Of a stretch of 64,000 nt of DNA, positions 18,358 through 27,087 are shown piece after piece. Below the pieces are notes generated by a model, which was not told the origin of the DNA, made no database searches, and saw only the letters and a list, made by a program, of their open reading frames with translations. A program made the translations under genes and the position numbers. Numbering within the stretch: position 1 is the stretch's first letter; each line of letters starts with the position of its first letter. The stretch is taken from assembly GCA_002362105.1 (NCBI GenBank), contig DETD01000011.1:1-64000 (forward strand), in the 5' to 3' direction. Source of the stretch: Bacteroidales bacterium UBA3297. GTDB lineage: Bacteria; Bacteroidota; Bacteroidia; Bacteroidales; Paludibacteraceae.

Positions 18358-18972
18358 ATGAACACACAAAACAAGTTATCTATCTTAGAAAAGATCTCCT
18401 ATGGTGTTGGAGATATGGGATGTAATTTCATCAGGTTTCTAGTTGCCATCTCGTCTGTAATGTTCGGGTTTGGTGCCATCATCACCATTGTTGCAACCAT
18501 TATATGTAAATTCATTGTTATGAAATACGGCAAGAAGAAGACCTGGATGGGCTGCTTTATATTGTCGTCTGTCGTGTCAGCTATGTTTTTGTTAGTTTCA
18601 AAAGAGTCGTTGGCCGCAGTCATTGCGCTTCAGATCCTCTTCACCTTATTTATTGGTCCATCGGCCTATATTATGTGGAGTATGTATGCCGACATTGCCG
18701 ACAATACTGAAGTGGAAACCGGTCGCCGTGCAACAGGAATGATTTTCTCTTCGGCTACCATGGCACAGAAGTTGGGCAATACGATTGCCGCAATCATCCC
18801 TGGGGCATTTCTTTCATGGGTCGGGTTCAAAGCCAACGACATCAATATGAGCGACGATGTACGTAATATGATTCTGATTGTCTTTGCTTTGTTCCCAATT
18901 ATCAGTGCGGTTTTCGCGCTTGTCTGCCTTTACTGTTACAATATCACAGAGGAGAAAGTCTCAGAAAATTAA
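18358..18972 (+). pseudogene. GPH-family sugar/cation symporter with large in-frame internal deletion
   Basis: 204-residue remnant of a glycoside-pentoside-hexuronide transporter, a family usually 440-490 residues with 12 membrane segments. Residues 1-25 are the normal N-terminus (LSILEKISYGVGDMG). From about residue 26 the chain jumps to what is normally the C-terminal half: FGAIITIVATIICK, then YGKKK, and MYADIADNTEVETGRRATG, the family signature for the late cytoplasmic loop. About 230 residues, including the N-terminal helices that hold substrate and cation, are missing, yet the frame is intact. About five membrane segments remain. It is divergent from the regulator of the mannan locus, where a mannobiose permease is expected. 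Transport by this product alone is unlikely. Confidence 0.8.
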
Positions 18973-19060
18973 CGAATTTTGGAGGAAAGAAAAAAGCAGC
19001 AGGCTGGCAGTTAAACTCTGTTTAGAACTAGCTTTGCAGGGTTGTCTGCAAGACTTTCAG

Positions 19061-19110
19061 GAAAATAAAAAATAAGGTTGAATTCTCCAGGAGGGAGGGT
19101 TCAACCTTAT
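19061..19110 (-). terminator. Terminator of the RND efflux operon
   Basis: Perfect 11-bp arms ATAAGGTTGAA (19072-19082) and TTCAACCTTAT (19100-19110). On the minus strand the stem is followed by TTTTTTATTTT. It lies 40 bases after the TolC-type gene. Confidence 0.9.
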
Positions 19111-19149
19111 CGTTTATATGGGGAGTCTGCAAAGGCTGTAGTTAAGCGG

Positions 19150-20454
19150 CTACTGTTCCAGTTCCCCTACAGCGTGCCTGTATTCGGTTTCGTATATCCT
19201 GTATTGTGTTTTCGCCTCAATGTTGTTTGTTTTTGCCTGTTGCCACTGGCTTTGTGCGTCAAGCAAGTCGGTGAGTGTTCCCATCCCGTTTTCGTACCGG
19301 AGACGCATAATGCGGAGGTTTTCATCCGCCTGTTTCAATCCCAGTTCGGCTGTTTCTACCATAGCATATCCGTCCATAACATTCAGAATGGCCTGTTGCA
19401 CCTGTATGCTCATTAGGCGTTCGTTCTGTTCCTTGTCTAATTTGGCGTTCTCCACTTCCAGTTTTGCAATTTTTATTTTCTTACCACCGTCTAACCAGTT
19501 AAGGAGAGGGATTTTGGCGGCAGCCACCACCATTCCCACACCACCGCTATAGTTATTGGTCGTTGGAATGTAGTTCCCAGTCTCGTCCTGTTCGTAGCCC
19601 TCGGTCTTTATGTTGGTAAAAAAGTTGTAGGCGGCTTGCAACCCTACGGTTGGCAACACGTCGGCACGTTCCATTTTCACCTGCAACTCTTTAGCCGCTA
19701 TGTTCATTTCCAGAAGTTTCATCTCAGGTCTGTTCTCCAAACTGTTGCTCATATCGGTGGGGGCAGACACGGACACAATGGTGTCGGAAGGAATAATCTG
19801 GGTGGAGAGCGAGTCGCCAATGATGGCGCATAAGTTCATACGGCACAGATTAATGCCATTTTTCACTTTCTGCAACTGGTATTCCAATTCACTACGCTTT
19901 GCGTTGATGCGGATCAGTTCATATTCAGTTCCCATTTCAGCATCAAGAGATAGCTTCACTATGTTGTAGATGCTGTCTAATTGTGTCTTGTACGCTTCCA
20001 CCATTTTTTGCTTTTCCCTAACAGCAATATAGGTCCAATAGGTGTTGTCAGCCTCTGCTATCACATCGGCTTTGGTTTGTTGCCGCTGTATTTCGGCAGC
20101 CTCCATTCCCAACTTGGCCAATTTGTTACCGTTATAGATTTTACCACCAACATAGATAGGTTGTGTCAGCGAAAAACCAGCGATAGAAGCACCACGCAGT
20201 TTCAAGGTCATACCCATTATTTCTTGATCTTGCAGGAAGACAGAGGTGGCACTTAGGTCCACTCGCGGAAAATAGTTGGTGAAAGCGGCTTGCTTCTGTA
20301 ATTCGGAAACCGCGAGGGAATTCTCAGACTTTTTCACCTTCTCGTTGTGCGCAACGGCCAAGCGCCGGCATTCTGCCAACGACAATGATACGGGTTGTTG
20401 CGCGTAAATGGTGAGAGACAGGAAAAGGGATAAAAGGGTTATATAGTGTTTCAT
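19150..20454 (-). CDS. TolC-type outer-membrane efflux protein
   Basis: 434-residue outer-membrane channel of the TolC/OEP family. Signal peptide about residues 1-19 (ending IYAQ). Two OEP repeats are visible: each has long alpha-helical stretches rich in Ala, Glu, Lys and Gln that form the periplasmic barrel, and the NGMGTLTDLLDAQSQW motif near residue 393 is typical of the second repeat. It is the last gene of a three-gene operon after the pump (12-base gap) and provides the exit duct for the tripartite pump. A strong terminator follows. Confidence 0.94.
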   Translation of the reverse strand: MKHYITLLSLFLSLTIYAQQPVSLSLAECRRLAVAHNEKVKKSENSLAVSELQKQAAFTNYFPRVDLSATSVFLQDQEIMGMTLKLRGASIAGFSLTQPIYVGGKIYNGNKLAKLGMEAAEIQRQQTKADVIAEADNTYWTYIAVREKQKMVEAYKTQLDSIYNIVKLSLDAEMGTEYELIRINAKRSELEYQLQKVKNGINLCRMNLCAIIGDSLSTQIIPSDTIVSVSAPTDMSNSLENRPEMKLLEMNIAAKELQVKMERADVLPTVGLQAAYNFFTNIKTEGYEQDETGNYIPTTNNYSGGVGMVVAAAKIPLLNWLDGGKKIKIAKLEVENAKLDKEQNERLMSIQVQQAILNVMDGYAMVETAELGLKQADENLRIMRLRYENGMGTLTDLLDAQSQWQQAKTNNIEAKTQYRIYETEYRHAVGELEQ

Positions 20455-20466
20455 TTTTACCTTTTG

Positions 20467-23400
20467 TTATGGTTTGCGGATGTGGAAGAAAGCAGTGTAG
20501 AAAATTGGTAAGAGCACCAGTGTGATGAGTGTACCCACCGTCAAACCGCTCATTATGGTGATGGCCATACTGCTGTACATCGGGTCTGGCAAAAGTGGTA
20601 TCATACCCAGAATGGTGGTCAGCGATGCCATTATCACCGGCCTAACGCGGCTGACAGTTGCTTCAACCACCGCCTTGTAAGGGTTCACTTTCTCTTCCGT
20701 TTGCAGACGGTTGATTTCGTCAATCAGCACAATAGAGTTCTTGATCATCATTCCCATAAGCCCCATGAAACCAATAATGGCCATAAAGGTAAACGGCTGT
20801 TTGAACAAGATGAGTGTTGGCACAATGCCACAGAAGACGAACGGGAAGCAAATGAGGATGAGGGCCACTTTCTTCCAGTTGTTGAACAGCAGTAACAACA
20901 GGCCTAAGATGAGGAACATGGTGATGGGTACATATTTCAGCATGTTAACCAGAGCGTCGTCGCTGGTTTCGCTTTCTCCCAACCATTTCCTGCTGTAGCC
21001 GTCAGGTAGCGGAATGGCGTCTATCTCTTCTTTTACATCTTCTTTCAGTTTGGCGGCAGTAGCCTCGTAGAGGTCACTGTTCGGGTCGCACTCGGCTTCA
21101 ATGGCCCGCTCGCCATTCACACGGTAAACCAGATTTTCTTCCCAACCCATGTGTATGTTACGGGCAACAGCACTGAGCGGAACAGCCGTAAACATTTTCT
21201 CTTTGATTTGGTTCATGTCTACAGCACCCGTCATCAGTGTGGCCGGATTAACGTCTACCGCATGGAGGTTCAAGGTGCTCCACACGGGTATGTCGCCCAG
21301 TTCGGTTATGTGCGAGCCGTCGGCATTTCTGACTTGCAGATTGATAAGCACTTGGTTTTCGTGGTCGTTTATAACACCCACGGTCAGTCCATCGGTTGCC
21401 GCTTGCAGGGCATTGCCCACATCGCTCCGTTCAATGCCACACCGCAAACCGTCTTGGCGGTTATATTCGGCGATGATGGATTTACCTGTCGGATTCCAGT
21501 TGTTTTGCACCGAATACGGGTCCACATACTGGCTTTTCCGCATAATAGCCTCGGCTTTGGTGCTTAACTGTCGTAAAACTTCGGGATCCGGACCAGAGAA
21601 CTGCACCTCTACCAGGTGGCTGGTACCAATGCTGAAATTGTACTTGCGAAGTCTGATATAGGCATCGGGATAGAGTGAACGCAACTGGTCGCGTATGATT
21701 GGGAGCTGTTCTACCAGCGTGTTATAGTCTTTTGTGTCTACAATCAGTTCTCCATAGCAGTCGCCACCGTTGGTCATAGGTCTTACCAGACAATAATGGG
21801 CAGGCGCACATCCCATAGAGGCCGCCACCCGTTCAACGTGTTCGTTCTTTCTCAACATCTCGGTCATTTCCAGCAGGTCGTGCTTCACCTTGTCGGGGTC
21901 GGTCTGACTTGGCAGGTAGTACTCAACAACAAACTGCTTGTAGTCGAAATCGGGGAAGAACAGGTTCTTGACATGCACCATATTGGCCATGCAGAACACT
22001 AACAGGGCGACTGACACGGCAATGGTGGTTTTCTTATATTCAATTAGTTTGTCGATAGCACTGCGCACAAAACGGTGCATGGGCGAGTTCATCACCTTAG
22101 AGGTGTTTTGGCGCGCAGAACTGTCGCGTGCAGGTAATAGGGTTTTCGAGAAGACCGGTACCTGTGTTAAAGCCAGTATCCAACTGGCTAACAGGCTCAC
22201 ACTTAAAACAAGGAACAAGTCGCCCGCATATTCACCAGCCGTATCTGGTGACAAGAAAATGCCAATGAAAGTGCTGGCTGCTATGATGGTGGCACCCAAC
22301 AGCGGCATGGCCGTATTCTGGCCAATACGGTAGAGGTAGGTCTTAGGACCGTATCCCCTGCGACGGTCTATCAGTATGCCGTCCATTATCACAATAGAGT
22401 TGTCGACCAACATACCCATTGCAACGATGAAAGCACCCAACGAAATACGCTGGAGGGTTGTTCCCATACACAGCAAGATTGGAAAGGAAAGGGCAATGGT
22501 GAGCACCAGTCCCGAACCAATGATAACGCCACTGCGGAATCCCATTGCAAAAATGAGAACGATGATGACGATGAGAACCGATTCCAATAAGTTGAGCATA
22601 AATGAGTCTATTGCCTCGTCGACCTTGTCGGGTTGGAAGAAGATTTTGTCGGTAGTCATGCCCACAGGTATCCTTTTCATCACTTCTGCCAGTTTTTTGT
22701 CTACCGCCTTGCCCACGTCCGGCACCACTGCATTGCCCTCCATAGTAAGGCAGATGGCGAGGGCTGGCTCTCCGTTTACAAAGAAACCGTTACGCTGTGG
22801 TTCTGCATATTCGCGCTCAATAGTGGCAATATCGCCTAAACGCACCTGTTTGCCATCGTGCGTTTGAATAAGCATGTCGCGAATGTCATCTTCATTATCG
22901 ATGGCGTTGCTAATTCTGAATTGCACTTTGTCGCTTCCGTTTTGGAAGTTGCCAGCAGGGATCACTTTGCCCGCATTCTGCAAGTTCATCATCAACTGCG
23001 TTGGGATGAGACCGTTGCGCGCTATTTTTTCTTTCGAAATTCTGATGTTGATAACCTCGCTGCGGTTTCCCACAATGTTGATTCGTTTAACGCCAGGAAC
23101 GCTCAATAGTTCGCGTTTTATGACTTTGGCGTAATCGTTCAACTCGTTAAAGGTATAACCAGGTCCGGTCAGGCTGTAGAAAATGCCGTAAACATCCATC
23201 ATGTCGTCTACCACGATGGGGTCGTAGCAGTCTTGTGGAAGTCTGCCCTTGGCGTCGTTAACCTTTCTCCGCAGCAAGTCGAAACTCTGTTCCAGGTCTT
23301 TCATCAGCAATGTCCATTCAAATTCAACGGTAATCATTGCCATACCTGGCTTGCATTCGCTCTTAATTTTCCTTACTTTGGGCAGGGTACGCAGTTCCTC

Positions 23401-23610
23401 CTCCATAAGCTGTGCCACCTTCAGCTCCACTTCGTGTGCGGTGGCACCCATATAAGGAATCACCACCATAGCCTGTTTGCCAGCCACAGCAGGGTCTTCC
23501 AGTTTTGGCATCTGTATAAAGGAAAGGACACCGGCGATGATGATGCCCACAATGAGAGACCAGAATAAGACAGGTCTGCCCATCAGGAATTTTGTTATCT
23601 TCAAAACCAT
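20467..23610 (-). CDS. RND multidrug/solute efflux pump, inner-membrane subunit
   Basis: 1,047-residue proton-driven antiporter of the AcrB/CusA superfamily. First membrane helix about residues 12-32 (VLFWSLIVGIIIAGVLSF), large periplasmic porter domain, then a bundle that includes GMLVDNSIVIMDG in TM4, where the acidic residue sits in the proton relay; a second porter domain; and a C-terminal bundle with IGFMGLMGMMIKNSIVLIDE. Length and layout are normal for the family. It lies 16 bases after the adaptor gene and 12 before the channel gene. The substrate cannot be told from sequence; it does not carry the Met clusters expected for a copper/silver pump. Confidence 0.95.
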   Translation of the reverse strand: MVLKITKFLMGRPVLFWSLIVGIIIAGVLSFIQMPKLEDPAVAGKQAMVVIPYMGATAHEVELKVAQLMEEELRTLPKVRKIKSECKPGMAMITVEFEWTLLMKDLEQSFDLLRRKVNDAKGRLPQDCYDPIVVDDMMDVYGIFYSLTGPGYTFNELNDYAKVIKRELLSVPGVKRINIVGNRSEVINIRISKEKIARNGLIPTQLMMNLQNAGKVIPAGNFQNGSDKVQFRISNAIDNEDDIRDMLIQTHDGKQVRLGDIATIEREYAEPQRNGFFVNGEPALAICLTMEGNAVVPDVGKAVDKKLAEVMKRIPVGMTTDKIFFQPDKVDEAIDSFMLNLLESVLIVIIVLIFAMGFRSGVIIGSGLVLTIALSFPILLCMGTTLQRISLGAFIVAMGMLVDNSIVIMDGILIDRRRGYGPKTYLYRIGQNTAMPLLGATIIAASTFIGIFLSPDTAGEYAGDLFLVLSVSLLASWILALTQVPVFSKTLLPARDSSARQNTSKVMNSPMHRFVRSAIDKLIEYKKTTIAVSVALLVFCMANMVHVKNLFFPDFDYKQFVVEYYLPSQTDPDKVKHDLLEMTEMLRKNEHVERVAASMGCAPAHYCLVRPMTNGGDCYGELIVDTKDYNTLVEQLPIIRDQLRSLYPDAYIRLRKYNFSIGTSHLVEVQFSGPDPEVLRQLSTKAEAIMRKSQYVDPYSVQNNWNPTGKSIIAEYNRQDGLRCGIERSDVGNALQAATDGLTVGVINDHENQVLINLQVRNADGSHITELGDIPVWSTLNLHAVDVNPATLMTGAVDMNQIKEKMFTAVPLSAVARNIHMGWEENLVYRVNGERAIEAECDPNSDLYEATAAKLKEDVKEEIDAIPLPDGYSRKWLGESETSDDALVNMLKYVPITMFLILGLLLLLFNNWKKVALILICFPFVFCGIVPTLILFKQPFTFMAIIGFMGLMGMMIKNSIVLIDEINRLQTEEKVNPYKAVVEATVSRVRPVIMASLTTILGMIPLLPDPMYSSMAITIMSGLTVGTLITLVLLPIFYTAFFHIRKP

Positions 23611-23626
23611 AATCGCAACGTTCTAT

Positions 23627-24694
23627 CTATTTAAGTCCTCCAACATTCGATGCCGATGGCTGTGAAATGACATCCACTTTTTCGCCCTCAACCAGGTGCT
23701 CAACACCCGCTTTCACAATCTGTTCGGTGCCATTAAAACCATTGCCCACTTTAACGTTTCCCTTGGCATCGAATCCCTCAACTTTCACCACTTTCCGGCT
23801 GATGGTGGAGTCGGCTTCCACCACCCATACGCAGTCATCGCTACCCGACTTGAAAATAGCGTGCATAGGTAGGGAATAAGTTGATTTCTCTTTCCCATCC
23901 TTCATGTTGACGGTGATGCCGATGTTCATGCCGGCAGTCACACCTGTCGGCATTTTCGTAAAAGCGAGTTTTAGCAGGTAGAGCTGGTTACCGTCGGCTT
24001 TCGGGGTCATTCCAACAATGCGCATAGGCACCTCTCGGCTACCTTCCAGACTAGTTTTACCGTTAATGCTGCTGATTTTCTCTTTTTGTGTGTATAGTTC
24101 AGCTGGAATGCTGACCTCAACCTCCATGTTGCCATTGTCGAGCAGTGAGATAATGGGAGTTCCCGCATCCACCATTTCCGACTTCTCGAAGTTAATCTTT
24201 TGCACGTATCCGCTAACCGGAGCGTAAACTTTGCAGTATTCAATGCGGTTCTTCTCGTTTTGCAGTTGAATGGCCAGTCGGTCTAAACCGCTTACGGCTT
24301 TTTCGTAATCGTTAACTGATATGCTTTTCCCTTCACGCAATTTTTTCAAGCGCGCCACTTCGTGGTTGAACTGGTCATACTGAATCTGCGCATTGTTTAA
24401 TGCCAACAGGTAGTCTTTTGTATCGAGCGACGCAATCAGTTGTCCTTGTTTTACAAACGTACCTTCCTTCACATATACTTGTTCAATTTGTCCTGCCGTC
24501 TTGAATGCCACATTTATCTCTCTGGATTCTCTGACGGTTCCTGAAAAAGTTTTCACCTTCCCAGAGCCAGTAAGTTGTGGATACGTGGTCATTACGCAGT
24601 GTTTGGTGCCTTGCGGGTTGGTGGTTTCACTCTTCTTGCAACCACCCAACATCAATAAGATGAACGATGCGGACAAAAATATTTCCGATTTCAT
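23627..24694 (-). CDS. RND efflux periplasmic adaptor lipoprotein
   Basis: 355-residue membrane-fusion protein of the HlyD/AcrA family. Lipobox LGGC (Cys near 19) anchors it to the inner membrane. A barrel-sandwich (lipoyl) half EVYVKEGTFVKQGQLIASLD near 92-112, a short helical hairpin (about 115-160), the second lipoyl half (APVSGYVQKI) and a beta-barrel and membrane-proximal domain follow. First gene of the operon, divergent from an AraC regulator across about 205 bases. Confidence 0.94.
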   Translation of the reverse strand: MKSEIFLSASFILLMLGGCKKSETTNPQGTKHCVMTTYPQLTGSGKVKTFSGTVRESREINVAFKTAGQIEQVYVKEGTFVKQGQLIASLDTKDYLLALNNAQIQYDQFNHEVARLKKLREGKSISVNDYEKAVSGLDRLAIQLQNEKNRIEYCKVYAPVSGYVQKINFEKSEMVDAGTPIISLLDNGNMEVEVSIPAELYTQKEKISSINGKTSLEGSREVPMRIVGMTPKADGNQLYLLKLAFTKMPTGVTAGMNIGITVNMKDGKEKSTYSLPMHAIFKSGSDDCVWVVEADSTISRKVVKVEGFDAKGNVKVGNGFNGTEQIVKAGVEHLVEGEKVDVISQPSASNVGGLK

Positions 24695-24868
24695 ATGCTT
24701 TTTTGATCAGTAATTTTTTTCTAATGCAAAAATCCACATTTATCTCCAAATTAGAGACTACCCCTAGAACCTAAAAATGTCCGAAAGGATGGTTTTCTTG
24801 TACATAATATACGTATATAATTGGAAAAATTGTTCTATATGGCGTTTTCTAGTTTAGAGGAGAAAAAC

Positions 24869-24876
24869 TATATTTG
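24869..24876 (+). promoter_or_regulatory. -7 promoter element of the AraC regulator gene
   Basis: TATATTTG, 23 bases before the start codon. The -33 region is weak. The 24695-24899 interval between the divergent genes is AT-rich and holds no other clear signal. Confidence 0.45.
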
Positions 24877-24899
24877 TAACAAACCAGTACACATGATTT

Positions 24900-25814
24900 A
24901 TGAAAAAGCGGAATATAGAGGTCTTCAATTTTTCCAGTATGAGGGGCACCCCCCAGGTTGTTAATTATAAAGACAAACTCATTTTGGGCGACAATGTGGG
25001 TAAAAAATTGGACCTCGACACCATTACTCGCAGTTTTAACTTGCTATATCCTACGAAAACGCAATGTACCATAACCCTTCTTTGTCTGAAAGGAAGCATG
25101 AAGGTACGCATCAACTTCACAGATTACGACGTGACGGCTTTTAATGAGGTCATTATCATTCCAAATACGCTTTCACAGGTGCTAAGTATGTCGGAGGATG
25201 TGGAATTGGTGGTATTGATGTTTTCCGACGCCTCCTTTTTCTCTTTTACGCCAGTCAGTGACCTTGCCAATATGTACAACCACACGCAAAACTGCCCGGT
25301 GCTTAGCATACCACCAGACAAATGTGCCTTTTTATTTGAGATTTACACTCTATTGCGTAATGATATAACAAACGCCGACTTCACTCAAAAAGACGAAGTG
25401 TTACAGGGTTATCTTCAAGTGTATGTTGCCCACCACCGCCATTTGTTTTCATCTTATGCAAAGAGCGACGAGCACGTTGTCACAGACCGGCGAACACAAA
25501 TCTACCTGCAATTTATCAGTTTGGTCAACGAACACTACAGCCAGCACCGCGACGTGAAATTTTATGCAACCGAAATGAACATTTCTCCTAAATATCTGTC
25601 GCAAGTGGTCTATTCGGTTATTGGCAAGTATTCTTTAGATATTATAAAGGAACGAGTGATTTTTGAGGCGAAAGCTTTACTTAAAAGCCGCAAGTATACG
25701 GTTCAGGAGGTGGCGTATATGTTGAATTTTGCCAATCCTTCTTTTTTTGGCAGATATTTTCTTGCCGAGACCAGATGTACCCCTCGGCAGTACATGAAAA
25801 AAGATATGGTTTAA
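24900..25814 (+). CDS. AraC-family transcriptional regulator, probable regulator of efflux operon
   Basis: 304-residue regulator. The N-terminal part (about 1-180) has the strand-rich look of an AraC cupin sensor (GSMKVRINFTDYDV, VIIIPNTL). The C-terminal 100 residues form two helix-turn-helix units: YATEMNISPKYLSQVV and TVQEVAYMLNFANPSFFGRYF, ending in CTPRQYM, the usual AraC tail. It is transcribed away from the RND efflux operon, an arrangement typical of a local regulator. Ligand unknown. Confidence 0.92.
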   Translation: MKKRNIEVFNFSSMRGTPQVVNYKDKLILGDNVGKKLDLDTITRSFNLLYPTKTQCTITLLCLKGSMKVRINFTDYDVTAFNEVIIIPNTLSQVLSMSEDVELVVLMFSDASFFSFTPVSDLANMYNHTQNCPVLSIPPDKCAFLFEIYTLLRNDITNADFTQKDEVLQGYLQVYVAHHRHLFSSYAKSDEHVVTDRRTQIYLQFISLVNEHYSQHRDVKFYATEMNISPKYLSQVVYSVIGKYSLDIIKERVIFEAKALLKSRKYTVQEVAYMLNFANPSFFGRYFLAETRCTPRQYMKKDMV

Positions 25815-25827
25815 ATGCGGCAGAATT

Positions 25828-25867
25828 AATAAAAACAAGGTCGGAACTCTCCTGGTCCCGACCTTGT
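25828..25867 (-). terminator. Terminator of the phospholipase/nuclease-like gene
   Basis: Perfect 10-bp arms ACAAGGTCGG (25835-25844)/CCGACCTTGT (25858-25867). On the minus strand the stem runs into TTTTTATTAATT; on the plus strand there is no T-run, so it mainly serves the minus-strand gene while sitting just after the AraC stop. Confidence 0.82.
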
Positions 25868-25889
25868 TGTCTATTTGTGGTTATATCTG

Positions 25890-26858
25890 TTATTCCTTCA
25901 GCCAGTTTCTGTATTTTATCCACACATGCAGCCAAATGCGGGCAATGGAGTCGATGGCGTCGGCAAAAATCATCTTGTTGTAGGTGTCGAAGTTCCTGCC
26001 CCATTCCGTGAGGTTGGTAAACTCGGTATAACTCTGGCTTGGAGTGAAACTTTCGGGCACCAGGTAGTACGAGAACAGGTATGAGTATTGCGAAACGCCA
26101 CTCATATAGTCCCATGTACTGGAGTTGTTAGTGCCCCAACCGTGTACGTACGGACGGGTGTTTACCTCGTTCTCAACATCCTGCAACAGTTGGGTGACCT
26201 TAAGCGGCAGCGGATAGCCGTCTGGGTCGTAATAGAAGCGGTTGTTATCGGTGTCAATCTTATACGATTTTTTTATTTGGTCCTCCCATTTCTTCTCAAT
26301 GCTTCCATGTAGACCTTTCTCGTCGGAGAAAGGACGGTTGTCGCAGTGGAATGGCATATGGCAGTCGGCCACATAATGGCTGAGGATGAAGAAACGCAGG
26401 GCTATGTGGTTGTTGGTAGTGGTAATGGGGCAACCCCGTTCTTCTTTCTGCAACATTTTGAAGTTGTCGACAATGCTGTGGGCAATCGACTCGCACCTGT
26501 CGGCGCAGTTTCCTTTAACAATGTTATACGGTTGCTGGTAAAGGGGCGACGACTTCTTCATCATAGCGCTGATGGAATGTGTGTTCGGCATGCCACGGAA
26601 CGAAGAGTAATTGCCGTCGGCCGCAGGCTGGTATTTCACAATGTGGCTGGTACTCATATCCTTGAACACATCGTCCGGATACCATGCGCCCTCTATAACG
26701 AAGTCGCGGTAGTCTTTAAACCATTTCCACAAACTTTTTGCATGTAGGCGTACATCGTCGGCAACACCTTTCACAACAGCTGTATCGGTAGTGGTGGCAA
26801 TAACTTCCAGACGTTTAATAGCCATAAAGGCCAACCATGCGTGCGAGTATTTTTTCAT
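25890..26858 (-). CDS. Zinc-dependent phospholipase C / S1-P1 nuclease-like protein
   Basis: 322-residue, mostly alpha-helical protein. The N-terminal SHAW, the central LSHYVADCHMPFHC (His, Asp and His spaced as zinc ligands, about residues 155-170) and further His/Asp residues match the zinc-dependent phospholipase C and S1/P1 nuclease superfamily. Unlike secreted members it shows no signal peptide: His6 and Trp8 follow the start almost directly, so it may act in the cytoplasm or be exported in another way. Substrate (phospholipid or nucleic acid) cannot be decided. It is a single-gene unit with its own -7 element and terminator. Confidence 0.75.
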   Translation of the reverse strand: MKKYSHAWLAFMAIKRLEVIATTTDTAVVKGVADDVRLHAKSLWKWFKDYRDFVIEGAWYPDDVFKDMSTSHIVKYQPAADGNYSSFRGMPNTHSISAMMKKSSPLYQQPYNIVKGNCADRCESIAHSIVDNFKMLQKEERGCPITTTNNHIALRFFILSHYVADCHMPFHCDNRPFSDEKGLHGSIEKKWEDQIKKSYKIDTDNNRFYYDPDGYPLPLKVTQLLQDVENEVNTRPYVHGWGTNNSSTWDYMSGVSQYSYLFSYYLVPESFTPSQSYTEFTNLTEWGRNFDTYNKMIFADAIDSIARIWLHVWIKYRNWLKE

Positions 26859-26885
26859 GTCTTATGTTTCACAATTGTCTTAACA

Positions 26886-26893
26886 CAAAAATA
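26886..26893 (-). promoter_or_regulatory. -7 promoter element of the phospholipase/nuclease-like gene
   Basis: Minus strand TATTTTTG fits TAnnTTTG, 28 bases before the start. No -33 match. Confidence 0.35.
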
Positions 26894-27060
26894 AATAAAA
26901 CCCGTTTAAAATGTGTCTCTTGCCACGTTTTATATTTTGTGCCCCTCCTTTCCGTATCCAGCTGTTTAAAAAAAAGTCACGCCACTTTGTTTTTTTGTGC
27001 CCCGCCCTAGTCTTCTACACCTTGTTCATTTCTTTTTTCATACCGTGTGCTAAAAATGTG

Positions 27061-27068
27061 TACCTTTG
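27061..27068 (+). promoter_or_regulatory. -7 promoter element of the Y-family polymerase operon
   Basis: TACCTTTG, 20 bases before the ATG at 27088, with TTTC 21 bases upstream as a possible -33. A GGGAG sequence (27074-27078) lies at ribosome-binding distance. No LexA-type palindrome was recognised. Confidence 0.55.
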
Positions 27069-27087
27069 AAATTGGGAGATAAGAGCC

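Noticed and set aside
26936..27003. Repeated TTTTGTGCCCC near 26.9-27.0 kb
   Set aside because: Only about 11 bases, twice, in an AT-rich gap; no arrangement suggests function.
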